DNA of 64,000 nucleotides from Melieria omissa (Eukaryota; Arthropoda; Insecta; Diptera; Ulidiidae). Each line of letters starts with the position of its first letter. Within the stretch, counting starts at the first letter, position 1. A program made the translations under genes and the position numbers. The stretch covers positions 2,728,001 through 2,792,000 of the forward strand of contig OZ020270.1 in the NCBI GenBank assembly GCA_963971225.1. Direction: 5' to 3'. The notes beneath the pieces are model-generated. The model did not search any database, was not told where the DNA came from, and was given only the letters and a program-made list of their open reading frames with translations. This document shows, piece by piece, positions 33,346-43,729 of this stretch.

Positions 33346-33365
33346 AGCCGCAGGGCCCAGCTAGT

Positions 33366-33437
33366 TTTATAATAAAAGAGAAGTTGTTACAACGGGCAAG
33401 CTCGCGTTTCATTTCGTTAGAGGCAACTAGCCCTACA
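33366..33437 (+). repeat. Gypsy B 5' LTR, second part
   Basis: Resumes after the Helentron-like insertion and ends CCCTACA. The primer binding site TGGTGACCCCG follows at 33439-33449 and is complementary to the tRNA-Trp 3' end, as in the CsRn1 group (recalled). Confidence 0.8.
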
Positions 33438-33481
33438 GTGGTGACCCCGTTTTAAGAACAATTAATTAAAATTTATAAAAA

Positions 33482-34448
33482 ATGTCGCTCACACATTCGC
33501 CTCCACCTAAGTCAAACGATGTAGACGTGGATACAAACGGAGCGCGCCCCAAGCAACTGAGCCAGCCCACCATGAGCGCAACAAATTCGGCGCCAGCGCT
33601 GGACTCCCACAACGTTGATGCAGTCAATTATTGCCGTTTGCCCCCATTTTGGTCAAGTAATCCAGAGTTATGGTTCGTCCAGGTAGAGGCCATGTTCCAG
33701 GCGTGCAGAATTTCTTCAGATAGCAACAAGTACAATCTGGTGATCACGGTTTTTCGAGATCTCGGACATTTTGAAGTTCCCTCCCAAATCGGATAAGTAC
33801 ACACACATTAAAACATGTCTGATTACGCGATTTACTGAATCCGCAGACCGCCAGCTGCACAAACAATTCACGGAGCTGGAATTATTTATTAATTTAATTT
33901 AAGTCTATGAACAGATTGTTCTTACAGACACATTACAAACTAAACTTAAAACTAGAGAATTAGGTGGCAAGAAGCCGTCCCAGCTGCTGCGGCAGATGCG
34001 ATCGCTTGCCGGAGGCCGGGCTTCTGAAGACGTGCTGCGCATTCGTTGGCTGGCGCTGCTACCAGTAAGCACGCAGCGATTCTTGAAGATCTTCAAAGCC
34101 ACGTCATTGGATGAGCTAGCCGCTGCAGCAGATGAGCTTATGGACAACTACAACGGCACCGGCGTCATGGCCGTGGACCAGAGTACTCGTCGCCTCCCTT
34201 CGCCATCCATCAGCGCGGACTTACGCGAAATTAAGGATGCGCTTTCATCGCTCATCGCAGTCAACAAAGAGGTCCTTGCAAAGCTCCGAGAAGGCAGCAA
34301 CTTTCGGTCGCGCTCACGTCCTCGCGCTGCTTCTCCATCCCATGACGGAGTATGTCATTATCATCGCAAGTTTGGCGACAAAGCGCAAAAATGTGTGTTG
34401 CCGTGTTCGTCGCCCCACCCACTTGCACCTGCACCGTCGGAAAACTAA
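33482..34448 (+). pseudogene. Gypsy B gag, broken
   Basis: The N-terminal part (33482-33796) has PPFWSSNPELWFVQVEAMF, the capsid signature of CsRn1/Kabuki-like gags. A frameshift and small deletion occur near 33770. A 72-bp LINE tail sits at 33885-33956. The rest (33996-34448) has LRQMRSLAGG, the major-homology-like region LRIRWLALLP and a basic, serine-arginine-rich C-terminus ending near CHYHRKFGDKAQKC, a degenerate zinc motif. Confidence 0.75.
33885..33956 (-). mobile_element. 72-bp LINE tail in Gypsy B gag
   Basis: Bounded by a GAATTA duplication (33879-33884 and 33957-33962) and A/T-rich with a TTTATTAATTTAATTT end. Removing it with one GAATTA restores the gag frame. Confidence 0.65.
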
Positions 34449-34852
34449 AGCCGCTGTCACCCGTGCAGGCGACCGGCGACAGCACCACCAGCACTCCTAA
34501 AGAGTTCCGCCTATTGCTATACGATCGTAAAACGCACCTAAAATTCCTTATTGACTCTGGTTCTACCATTTCATTGATCCCAAAAACTGTCATTAACAGG
34601 AAGCTTTCAGTAAACGAACTAACACTGTCCGCTGCCAACTCCACTACGATCCGCACATACGGCCAGCAAGTCCTCGAAGTCAATTTCGGACTACGCAGAG
34701 CATTTAAATGGGCATTCACAATTGCTGATGTCAAGACGGCTATCATAGGTGCCGACTTCCTATCACAGTATGGGCTCATTATCGACCTGAAGAGCCAGCG
34801 TCTCATCGACCCGCTCACCACACTCTCTACACCAGCGCAGCTGTGCAAATAG
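34449..34852 (+). pseudogene. Gypsy B protease region
   Basis: Retropepsin-like domain with LIDSGSTISLIP (catalytic aspartate in DSG) and the late AIIGADFLSQYGL block. It would process Gag-Pol. It overlaps gag in a different frame, and the RT start downstream is deleted. Confidence 0.8.
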
Positions 34853-36790
34853 ATGTCCACACGGTTTCAGCGGTGGAGCGGTGGAGCGGATCAACAGGTG
34901 AATACAGAAGACTCAACGCTCAGACAGTTCCTGATCGCTACCCAGTTCCACATTGTGAGGATATTTTCCAGCGCTTACACGGGCGTACCATGAGATACCA
35001 GTAGCCCCTGAAGATGTTCCAAAGACCGCAGTTACAACGCCATTTGGACTTTTCGAGTTCCTAGGTATGCCACCGGGCCTCCGCAACGCTGCCCAAACGT
35101 TTCAACGCCACATGGACAACCTCTTACGGTCTCTTCCATACGCAGCCTGTTTTATCGACGACCTGATCATATTTTCTAATTCCGTTGAGGAGCATGCCGA
35201 ACATCTCCGCTGCGTGTTTGCAATTCTACGCCAGAATAAGCGCTCAATCAATCTCGCGAAGTGCAGATTTGGCAAAACCGAACTAGTGTACCTGGGCTAC
35301 ACTGTCAACCAACATGGGTACTGGCCTACTGCTGACAAAGTAGATGCCATCGTCTCGTATCCAAAGCCCGAGACTATCGCCGATCTCAGGCGATTCTTGG
35401 GTATGCTAAATTATTTCCGTCGTTGCATCCCACAAGCAGCAGCGACTCAGGCCCCGCTTAATGAATATTTGAAGAACGCCAAGAAGAAGGACAAGCGGAG
35501 GATAGAATGGATACCTGTTGCAGAAAAGACCTTTGCGGATTGCATCGCCACTGCCACCAGGAACGCATTCATCGCACCAACAGCACCCATGGCCCTCTCC
35601 ACCGACGCATCGGACTTTGCAATTGGCGCATACCTTGAACAGTTGCAAGATAACGTCTGGAGACCGGTGGGATTTTTCTCACGTAAATTGAGCCAAGCTG
35701 AACAACGATATAGTACTTATGACCGCGAGCTGCTCACTGTCTTTGCTGTTATAAAGTTTTTTCGACATCACCTGGAAGGCCGCAAATTTGTCATCAAAAC
35801 CGACCACCGTCCTCTCATCTACGGCTTCTCCCAGCGAGCTGACAAAGCCTCCTCGAGACAGCTAAGGCAGCTGGACTACATTTCGCAATTCGACGCCGAA
35901 ATTATCCACGTTAAAGGTGAAGAGAACGCAGCAGCCGATGCGCTTTCGCGCATTAATGAAATTTGTATGCCGACGAGTCTACCATTCGCTACCATCCAAT
36001 CAGCCCAACAGGACGACAACCAGCTCGCTGAAGTCAAGCAAGACACTTCACTTAAACTGCAGCAGGCAATACAAGGCTGTCATGTTTACTGTGACATTTC
36101 GTCTGGCCGCGTGCGACCGTATATTCCGACAAGCCTCCGGCGGCAAGCATTCAACATAGTGCACAGCTCTTCACACCCAAGTGGCCGCGTAACAGCTCGT
36201 CATCTCAAAGAAAAGTTCGTGTGGCCCGGTATCAAGAAGGACGCACTACAATGGTGTCGTGAATGCATCGCCTGGCAGAAGTCCAAAGTCAGCCGCCATA
36301 ATCGACTCATACCTGAGCACATTAGCATCCCCGATAATCGCTTCGACCACATACACATAGACCTGATTTACCTTCCAGCCGTCAACAAATTAAGGTATTG
36401 CCTAACTATAATTGACCGTTTTTCCAGGTGGCCTGTTGCAGTGCCGCTGGAAGACATGGAAGCAAGAACAGTAGCATGAGCGCTCTACGCCAATTGGATC
36501 TGCTCCTATGGGACACCTCTTACTATAACGACAGACCAGGGTCAGCTCGAATTGCCGCACTTTTCACGGCATTGGCCAAAGTTATCGGTGCTCGTATCAT
36601 CCACACCACTCCCTACCACCCCCAAGCGAATGGAATGGTGGAGCGATTCCATCGCCCAACAACGACTGCTCACCACGCCAAATCACGCTGTTTCATACTT
36701 AAGGATCTGTATACCTGCAGCCACGTTTTTCGAACATATGCCAGAAAACCACACAAATCGGTAGCGTTCGCCGTCTCCACCGGCTAACTC
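34853..36790 (+). pseudogene. Gypsy B RT, RNase H and integrase, broken
   Basis: The finger part of RT is reduced to fragments near 34890-35060 (RRLNAQTVPDRYP). The open part (35067-36479) has MPPGLRNAAQTFQRHMD, FIDDLIIFS (catalytic pair in FIDD), the RNase H LSTDASDFAIGAYL and an integrase zinc finger (HPSGRVTARHLKEKF, CRECIAWQ). The integrase core starts with DHIHIDLIYLP and is broken at 36477 by a TGA. Later core motifs (HTTPYHPQANGMVERFH) lie in another frame up to about 36680. The remainder is rearranged. Confidence 0.8.
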
Positions 36791-36807
36791 TCTGAGAAGG
36801 GGGTACC

Positions 36808-37022
36808 TGTGGCGGCAATGCCCTCTCTAAATGTAACGCTGGCAATGCTGTCTGTCAGCAACTCAGCAAATTTAAACACAACGAAATGTTTTCATGGTAG
36901 TAGGCCGTGCGCTGCAGTCGCGCTGGCAACCGTTATGCCGTTTGCATTTTTTGATAATAAAAGAGAAGTTGTTACAACGTGCAAGCTCGCGTTTCATTTC
37001 GTTAGAGGCAACTAGCCCTATA
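36808..37022 (+). repeat. Gypsy B 3' LTR
   Basis: 215 bp, preceded by a purine-rich GAGAAGGGGG polypurine tract. Intact, so it fixes the Helentron insertion point in the other LTR. Confidence 0.85.
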
Positions 37023-37071
37023 ATCGAACTTTTTTGCTCCCTGCTTTTCAAGACAGGGACAATACATTTAA

Positions 37072-37349
37072 CCCTCCGATGGGCATTAAATAGTTACTAC
37101 ACATTTGCACTTTGTCGTCTGGCCAGACGAAAACTGGGTGAGGCTTCTGACAAAGGTAAAGCACAATGACAGATGACGTTAATTATGTTAATATGGTAGG
37201 CAAGGTATGTAAGCGTATATATATACAAATTATGTTCATATATACTAACTTAGTTACCCACAAATACACTGTAAAAGGGAGATGAATCTGTGAGTTTTTT
37301 ATTTGTTTGAACCATTTCGTCTGGCCAGACGACAAAGTCCATCCGAGGG
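37072..37349. mobile_element. TTAA MITE with TCTGGCCAGA palindrome
   Basis: 278 bp. Ends CCCTCCGATGGGC (left) and, mirrored, CCCTCGGATGGAC (right), flanked by TTAA at 37068-37071 and 37350-37353. Each end has an internal CGTCTGGCCAGACG palindrome. CCCT tips resemble piggyBac. Confidence 0.85.
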
Positions 37350-37413
37350 TTAAGCGAAAATTTAACAGTAGGCGTTCAGACAACTGTCAAAATTCAAACT
37401 GAATTATAATCAA

Positions 37414-37975
37414 ATGGCATCAAGTTCGGTTGGTATTTTTCGTAGTTTGATGTCGCATTCAGACATTTATTTAATTGGACAGCCGAACATGAATATTATG
37501 GGAACAAAATTGCCCTCTAGAATGCAAGTGCTCAAAATGTTTTTTTTTTACCCGAAATCGCGAAATGTGTACCGACGTAAGTGCATTTTTAGTGACGGAC
37601 GCGGTAACGATTTTTTGGCGTCAAGCATTTATTCCAACGAAAGACCGAAGTCATGTGAAAAAAAGTGTGATTTCCTTATTCAATGAATGGAAATTTTTAC
37701 ATAAGAATGTCAAGAGAGGAGGAGTAAAACATAAAATAAACGAAAAAGCTGGACAGGCTGGATAATTTATTCGATATTGCACACGCAAAAGTATTCCAGT
37801 TAATAAAATCCCCGGAAGATGCTGAATTTTTGCGACTGCAAAGACTGAAAGCACGTCAAGGATCCATGGCCGGTGTAGACGAAGTCGAATTAATAAAACA
37901 AAAACGACGATCGGAACGAGTAACACAAACACAACTACGAGAAATTAAAACAAACCTTGATTAACAGAGCGTCAT
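37414..37975 (+). pseudogene. Transposon D protein, N-terminal exon
   Basis: Starts MASSSVGIFRSLM. A poly-T run near 37545 shifts the frame, and the next part reads TIFWRQAFIPTKDRSHVKKS and NEWKFLHKN. A further shift near 37745 leads to LDNLFDIAHAKVF and ARQGSMAGVDEVEL. This order matches the N-terminus of an uncharacterised repeated protein family I know from many invertebrates. An intron probably starts at GTAAGT (37981). Three frames in 560 bp mean it is dead. Confidence 0.7.
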
Positions 37976-38004
37976 TGCCGGTAAGTTATTATAATAACTC
38001 ACAG

Positions 38005-38425
38005 TTTATTACCCCGTTTATACGACAGCTCAAGTCGCTTTCAGTCAATACGCATAGTGTCAATACAGTAGTATAAACACGATTTCAAACCGCTTTGAAC
38101 GTTCTAAGCGTATCGAGTCAAAGCGCTTATCAAATGAGTTTTTAAATTTTCAAGTCGCTTCGAAAATGCGTATAAACGGTTTAACATTTTAAAGTGCCTT
38201 GAAAATCAGCTGATGGTCTTGTCCACTCAATTTTTTGAGCATTTTCAAGTAACAAACAAGGACCCCCAACAGCTAACATTTATAAGACGTCAAAAAAGTA
38301 GGAAAAACGAAAAAATAAAAGGATACATTTCAAACCGTTTGCAGTCAATTCGCTTCTGAAATCAATGTATAAACACCTGGCTCGAAAGCGTATCGAGTCA
38401 ATGCGAATCGACTGGGTATATGTTT
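38005..38425. mobile_element. Possible MITE in intron of transposon D gene
   Basis: Weak inverted ends (TACCCCGTTTATACG against GGGTATATGTTTACG) and internal repeats AAGCGTATCGAGTCAA. It lies between a donor-like GTAAGT (37981) and acceptor-like TTTTAG (about 38455). Confidence 0.4.
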
Positions 38426-38535
38426 ACGTAATTGCGTAATTGTGCGTGATTTTAGTTGCAGAATTGTCGTCCAACGAAGCGAGTGAAGAGGCAGCTAACT
38501 CAATCAGAACTGTAAATGCTTCTATCGAATCGTCG

Positions 38536-40414
38536 CACAGTGGGGTATTTGATGCCCAAAATGGCGATTAATTCAAAAAATGAAATTAAAATATCTTGAT
38601 AAAATTTGGTATGGGGGAAAAGTAGATAAAATTTTGCATCACTGGGTGAAAAAATAAATGATCTACATTGAACGGTATTGTCACAGTGCGCTTTGCAAAA
38701 TGCATATTTGTTCATTGCTCCGTTGTGTTTAGAGCGCGTTACGCATTTGCCAGTGATTTGAAGTGCTTTTTTTAATATCATTCTTGCAAAAATTAATTTT
38801 TTTAATATGGAACCTTCAACCTCAGGTATTGTACTAATGTTTAAACAAAATTATGTTTGTAGAATATGGGTATTAATAATTTATACAAATTTGTTAGTTA
38901 TAGTCTTAAAATTGTACATATTTAAAGGATATAGGTAGACATATAGTTACTTTGGCTGTGAAAGGCCGTAATAATTTTATATGATATGTAAAGAACATAT
39001 ATTTGACTACTATATTGCAAAAAATTAAAGTGCACTTTTGTGCATTTTCGGAAATATTTAAGTTTTAGTGTTTCAAAGTCAGTGCCAAAATGTGTGATTT
39101 CGATTGATCTTCATGGAGTAATGAATGTTGTTGTTATCATGTGTTTCTGTTTTGTTTTTGTTATTCTATTGCAGAACACTACAAATAAGGTTGGTCATAT
39201 TTGTTTTGTTAATACTTTTATTGTACCTTCGTAAAAAAAAATTTAATGAAATTCGTATAAATTCTGATTTAATCAAATATTTTGACATTCCGAGTTAAAG
39301 TGACCCTGCCATTGATATATTTAGATAGATAGATTTAGATAGAAGTAGAAGGATAAAAGTAGCATTATGCTACTAATCTTTGTTTTGGACTGTCAGTACT
39401 TCATGGTTGGATACGATTTTTTGAATGTCTTCTTCATTTATCGTACAAATTACCAATACAAAAAATGGCAAGTAAGGTCAGAAAACGAGAAGAAAATTAT
39501 TAACGAAACAAAATAAAATATTCAAAAGGGATTCAGAGAGAAAGCAGGTTTGATTGTTGATCAACCGAAACCCGGATTCGGCAACTCAAATGATTGAAAT
39601 ACGGCAAGAAGGTTCTTTCGAAACGTAGAGCTATCGTCTGAAATCACGAATGTTGACTTGAACTTGATAAAAAGGTTGCACGTTATACTGATAGTGGTTT
39701 CTTGTGGCCATGAGGTAGATATTGCAAAGATTCGAAATTTCGCACATGATATTGTGAAATATTTTGTATCAAAGTATCCATGGTGCAATATGCCACCTAT
39801 GGTGCACAAATTTCTAATTCATGGGCCAGAAATAATACACCACGCTCTGTTACCAATTGGCCAATTAACTGAGGAAGCTCAAGAAGCACTGAATAAAGAA
39901 TTTAAAAAATACAGAGAACATTTTACACGCAAGACTAGCAGAGAAAAAACCAACCATGATATTTTGCATCGATTTCTTGTTGCTTCCTATCCAATTTTAT
40001 CAAGTTTAAGGAAACTTCCTAAAAAAAGATTCAAGCTATTGAACTTTTAAAATCACCATCTGTAAAAACTTCAACAGATAATACTAATTTCCAGTCTGGT
40101 AATGATATTGCGTTTGATGATGATGATGGTAATGATATTGCGTTTGATGATGATGATGATAATGATGATGATGATGACGATGATGATGATAATGATGATA
40201 ATAATAGCGATGACATTTAATAATTTTAGTGTGAGAAGCCCAAAACATGAAATATTTACTTAAATTGAATAAATTTTAATAAAAAAACAACAACAACAAC
40301 AATTTTTTTTAATTTGTCTTATATATGTTTCATCTATGTAAAAAAATACTTTACATTCATTTTAATAGCTCAGGAGAATTGATCGCCGTTTTCAATGGTC
40401 AATACCCCACTGTG
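38536..40414 (+). mobile_element. Transposon E (CACAGTGGGG ends)
   Basis: Inverted ends CACAGTGGGGTATT at both sides, with an exact 5-bp duplication CGTCG (38531-38535 and 40415-40419). It interrupts the transposon D reading frame (NASIESS / LHSGKLTG), which continues in frame when the insert and one CGTCG are removed. Length 1879 bp. Superfamily not identified. Confidence 0.8.
39658..40220 (+). pseudogene. Transposon E protein, C-terminal fragment with acidic tail
   Basis: A 130-codon stretch contains MVHKFLIHGPEIIHH, LPIGQLTEEAQEALNKEFKK and NHDILHRFL. I recognise this as the C-terminal part of an uncharacterised transposon protein common in invertebrates. A frameshift near 40040 leads to a tail of aspartate and asparagine repeats encoded by GATGATGAT microsatellite, ending in a TAA near 40218. 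No catalytic core remains upstream. Confidence 0.6.
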
Positions 40415-40419
40415 CGTCG

Positions 40420-40640
40420 TTGCATTCGGGAAAATTAACGGGAACAAGAGGCTTTATCGAATGCATTACTCCAGAGCTTGTATCTGTTTTCCACAGATGC
40501 AAAATAAGTGATAGAGCAGCAGTCCGCTTACTGATTGCAGCGGCTCAAGCATTCGATTTAGATCCAAATAAATTCATTATAAATCGCGCGTCTCTTCGCA
40601 AGTGCCGTACACAAAATCGTAAAAATAAAGCTGAATTTAC
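40420..40640 (+). pseudogene. Transposon D protein, middle exon
   Basis: Continues the transposon D protein after element E: LTGTRGFIECITPEL, HRCKISDRAAVRLLIAAAQA, DPNKFIINRASLRKCR. The frame is intact up to a likely splice donor at about 40657 (CAAGTAATTTT). Gypsy A2 then occupies the intron. Confidence 0.7.
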
Positions 40641-40709
40641 GAAAGGCAACCCACAAGTAATTTTTGTGCGATAGCCATAAGCCAAAAAGAATAAAATTTG
40701 AACTCATAT

Positions 40710-41132
40710 TGTAACGAAGACAGTCTGTCGCTGTGCAAAGCAACCCTGCCGCTACGCGCCGTGCTATAATTCAATCTGGCAACGACGGCCACGATAATAA
40801 CTTTTAGTCCAATCTGGCAACGATGGTCGCGATCATCATGGAAACCTTTAGTCCACCCGGAAATGTGCGAGAACGATCTGCGCGATGGCCGGACAGATAT
40901 AAAAGGCAGCCGGGTGCGGCGCAGCGAGTCAGTCTGATTTTGACTAGTGAAGGTGCCACACGGAGCAATTAAGCAAATAATTAAGTGTAAAGACAGTGAA
41001 GTGTAAAAAGTGTGAAATAAAGTGATTGTTGGTTTATTTTATTGTCTGCGTTTAAGAAACTGAGTGTGTTTTATTTTCAAATTACGCAATCCAGAGATAC
41101 GTAACAGCCCACTAGACGTAGTATTCGTAACA
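40710..41132 (+). repeat. Gypsy A2 5' LTR
   Basis: TGTAACGAAGACAG to ATTCGTAACA. It includes TATAAAAGGCAGC (near 40898), a TATA-type promoter candidate. Same family as the A1 LTRs in reverse orientation. Confidence 0.9.
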
Positions 41133-41134
41133 TT

Positions 41135-41151
41135 TGGTGTCAGAAGTGGGA
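41135..41151 (+). promoter_or_regulatory. Gypsy A2 primer binding site
   Basis: TGGTGTCAGAAGTGGGA two bases after the 5' LTR, same as in A1. Confidence 0.75.
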
Positions 41152-41201
41152 TTGTGGAAAATTGAAAGTAAACAAATAAATAAAATTATAAAAGCACGGA
41201 C

Positions 41202-42622
41202 ATGGTTAAACTCGAGCTGCTGAATGTAGACCAGCTGAAGAAGGAGCTGGCTGCCTGGAATTTGCCGACTGCTGGCGGAAAGGTGGAGTTGCAGTTGCGC
41301 TTGCGAGAAGCATGTGAGGCACGAGGCGTCGATTGGACTGTGCACGAGTTCGGAGCGCAAGAACTAGAGGCGTCGGCCAAGGTGGAGGAATCGCCTGCTG
41401 CTGCTGCGTCGCTGCAAAGTACGGCTGCAGCGGCTGCGCCACTACAAGCATTGGACATGAGCCAGCTAATGGTTGCACTTAAAGGCATGTGAAAATGGAA
41501 ACGGCGACCCAGGAAATATCGGCGCAAGTAGCGGAGCGAATGGAAGTCAAGCTTCGGGAAAATTCTGCGCTCTTGGAGCAGAAAGTGGAGGAAATCTCAG
41601 ACAGGATTAATGGGAAAGTCGAGCACCTGGAGACGCGGGTAGAGCACTTGGATAAACGAGTCGACGACCTAGATGATTCCCTGAACAAACGAGTTGGCGA
41701 CCTGGATGATTCCCTGAACAAACGTGTTGACGATCTTGATGATTCCCTGAACAAACGAGTTGATGGTCTGGAAGTTTGGATCAACAGAAAAATGGACGAG
41801 CGGCTTAGGGAGGTACAGCCGCGAGAATGGTTGCCGCCGGTTCCGGAAAGTGTTGCCACCCGAGCAGAAGTGCCTACTTATGATGGGACTACGCCGTTCG
41901 ATACGTTCAAGCTACAATTCGACCTGGCTGCTCTGGAAAATCAGTGGACCGATGTAAGAAAAGGTCGGAGATTGGCGCTGGCTCTTAAAGGTGCGGCTGA
42001 GGTAATAATATCAGTTCCAGAATGTTTACGAAGTGAGTACGAGACCGTCATAAGGGCGCTGGCAGCCAAATACAGCGACGAGCACAACAGAACGCTGTAC
42101 TACTGTGAGCTGAAGAACCGCAGGCAAAGATCCAACGAGGCGCTGCAGACATATGCAGCAGACATTGAGCGGCTCGTGCAGCTGTGCTACCCGTCCTTCG
42201 GCGCTGATGATCTCGAAAGGATGAAGATAGAGGCGTTTATTGAAGGTCTTCATGATCCGGAGACACGTCGCAGTGCGTTGATGATGGACAAGCCGACATT
42301 TAGGGAGACGGTGACCAGCGCGATGACATACGAGGCGACATGGATTGAGAGCACTCGGTATGCACCTGCAAGGATACGCCAGATCCAGCCGGACAACGAC
42401 ATTGCGATCCAGGCAATAAGCTCTGAGCCACCGGGCAGGCCACGGGTGGTCTCCTCTAAAGTTGTTTGCTGGGTATGTGGCAAGCAGGGCCACATATCAC
42501 GAGACTGCTGCCAACGAAAGAGGCGTTCCCGTTCTCGATCGCAATCGCCTGAAGCGAGGAATACTGACAATCGAGGCTCAGCCAACAAGCGCAGGGCTAA
42601 GGACGGCGAGTCGTTAAACTAA
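41202..42622 (+). pseudogene. Gypsy A2 gag
   Basis: Nucleocapsid/capsid polyprotein. The first 96 codons (SAP-like LDQLKKELAAWN) end at a TGA at 41490, where a small deletion relative to A1 shifts frame. The second part (41489-42622) has a coiled coil with an 11-residue repeat (LDDSLNKRVDD, about three units), a capsid-like region (VPTYDGTTPFDTFKLQF, LIEGLHDPETRR-type block) and a CCHC knuckle (CWVCGKQGHISRDC), then a basic SR-like tail. Confidence 0.85.
41658..41770 (+). repeat. 33-bp minisatellite in gag coiled coil
   Basis: Three and a half units of GATGATTCCCTGAACAAACG plus 13 variable bases. Each adds 11 residues to the coiled coil. The unit number differs in A1 and C. Confidence 0.8.
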
Positions 42623-42639
42623 ACTGGGTCAGCCCAAAG

Positions 42640-43300
42640 GGGCGTGAGCTGATCCCCACAATCTGCCGCCCCACCGTCCTTGTCTCACAGCTGAAACGAC
42701 AGCCCAGCAGCTTGACAATTGAAGGAAGGATAGATGGAAAGTTGTTCGTGTTGACACTGGATACTGGAGCGTCATATTCGATCATAAAAAGGAAGCTGCT
42801 GAAGAACCGGGAACCGCTGCATGGCATACAGCTGCGGACTGCGACTGGCGAGCGCGCGCCGGTAAGAGGGAAAGTTACAAAAACGATTGCTATCGGCACC
42901 AACAGCCTGAAATATGAGTTCATCGTCGCGGATATAATGGACGACGTGATTATCGGCGTGGATTTCATGATTAGGCACGGTTTTACGCTGGACCTGAAGG
43001 AAAATGTGCTGAGATATGCCAACGTTGAATTCCCGCTGCACACCGGCCATGAGCGAAGCGTGGCTGTAAGGAAGGTTGTATCGTGTCAACACAGGAGGAT
43101 ACCAGCGAGGCGAGGCGATTGTGTGGGCAAAGGTGGACGAGGACGATGGGATGAGTCGGCTGTGGGTTGTAGAAGCACCGAAACAAGTACACGACAACAT
43201 CATCATCGGACGTACATTAGTGGAACCTAAGAATGGAAGGATACCAGTTAGCATACTGAACCCATGCTTCCAGATATGTCGGTAAAGACGAGGTAATTTG
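42640..43300 (+). pseudogene. Gypsy A2 protease region
   Basis: Retropepsin-like: LTLDTGASYSIIKRK (catalytic DTGA) and DVIIGVDFMIRHGF. A frame change near 43070 leads to IVWAKVDEDDGMS and IIIGRTLVEPKNG before the RT. Confidence 0.8.
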
Positions 43301-43503
43301 CGAGTGTAAGGAAGCTGTAGCCGTGATCAATTGACAGAGTAGCCCACCTGGAGGTAATAGGAAGAGCGGTTTCAACATGGACGTTACCGCAGGAGAACCA
43401 GTGGAGCAGCGAGTTGACGGCCAAGCAGAAACAGAAGGCGAGGTCTCTCCTGCAGCGCTAAGGGTCAATATTTGCGGCAGAAGCAGGCGGAAGAAAAGCC
43501 ATA

Positions 43504-43729
43504 GTGAAGCGCAACATCGACACCGGAAGTGCAAAACCGATTCGCCAACCGCCCAGACGAGTTCCGCTGGCCAAGAGGGAAGAGGTCACAAATCTGATCG
43601 AAAACATGCGGAAAGAAAAGGTCATAGAGCCTTCTTCGGGCCCCTGGTGCTCGCCGGTCGTGCTAGTCAAGAAAAAGGATGGCAGTACCCGATTTTGTGT
43701 GGATTATCGGAAGCTCAATGATGTGACCA
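43504..43729 (+). pseudogene. Gypsy A2 reverse transcriptase, N-terminal part
   Basis: [20 protein letters not shown] and [12 protein letters not shown] are canonical Gypsy RT finger motifs. The frame is cut by the LINE inserted at 43730 and resumes at 45966. Confidence 0.85.

Larger units (their letters stand above)
30656..33365 (+). mobile_element. Helentron-like element inside Gypsy B 5' LTR
   Basis: 2.71 kb, no gene. Its edges are set exactly by comparison with the intact right LTR (36808-37022). It starts CATCTTATATATAAA and ends GCCGCAGGGCCCAGCTAGT, inserted between T and T with no target duplication, which fits Helentron behaviour. It is built of two tandem arrays: units of about 265 bp (30.79-32.29 kb) and units of about 125 bp (32.37-33.34 kb). 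Confidence 0.75.
30516..37022 (+). mobile_element. Gypsy B (CsRn1-like) LTR element
   Basis: LTRs start TGTGGCGGCAATG and end CCCTACA (left) or CCCTATA (right). They are flanked by ATCG (30512-30515 and 37023-37026). Gag, protease, RT, RNase H and integrase lie in order on the plus strand, with deletions and frameshifts. The primer site matching tRNA-Trp supports the CsRn1 group. It sits inside the left terminal repeat of transposon D. No env gene. Confidence 0.85.

Noticed and set aside
33482..37022. Envelope gene that would make Gypsy B an errantivirus
   Set aside because: No ORF with signal peptide or transmembrane segment between integrase and the 3' LTR.
40081..40220. GAT microsatellite as the tail of an RTE LINE
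   Set aside because: It is in frame with the transposon E protein and encodes an acidic tail; no LINE upstream.
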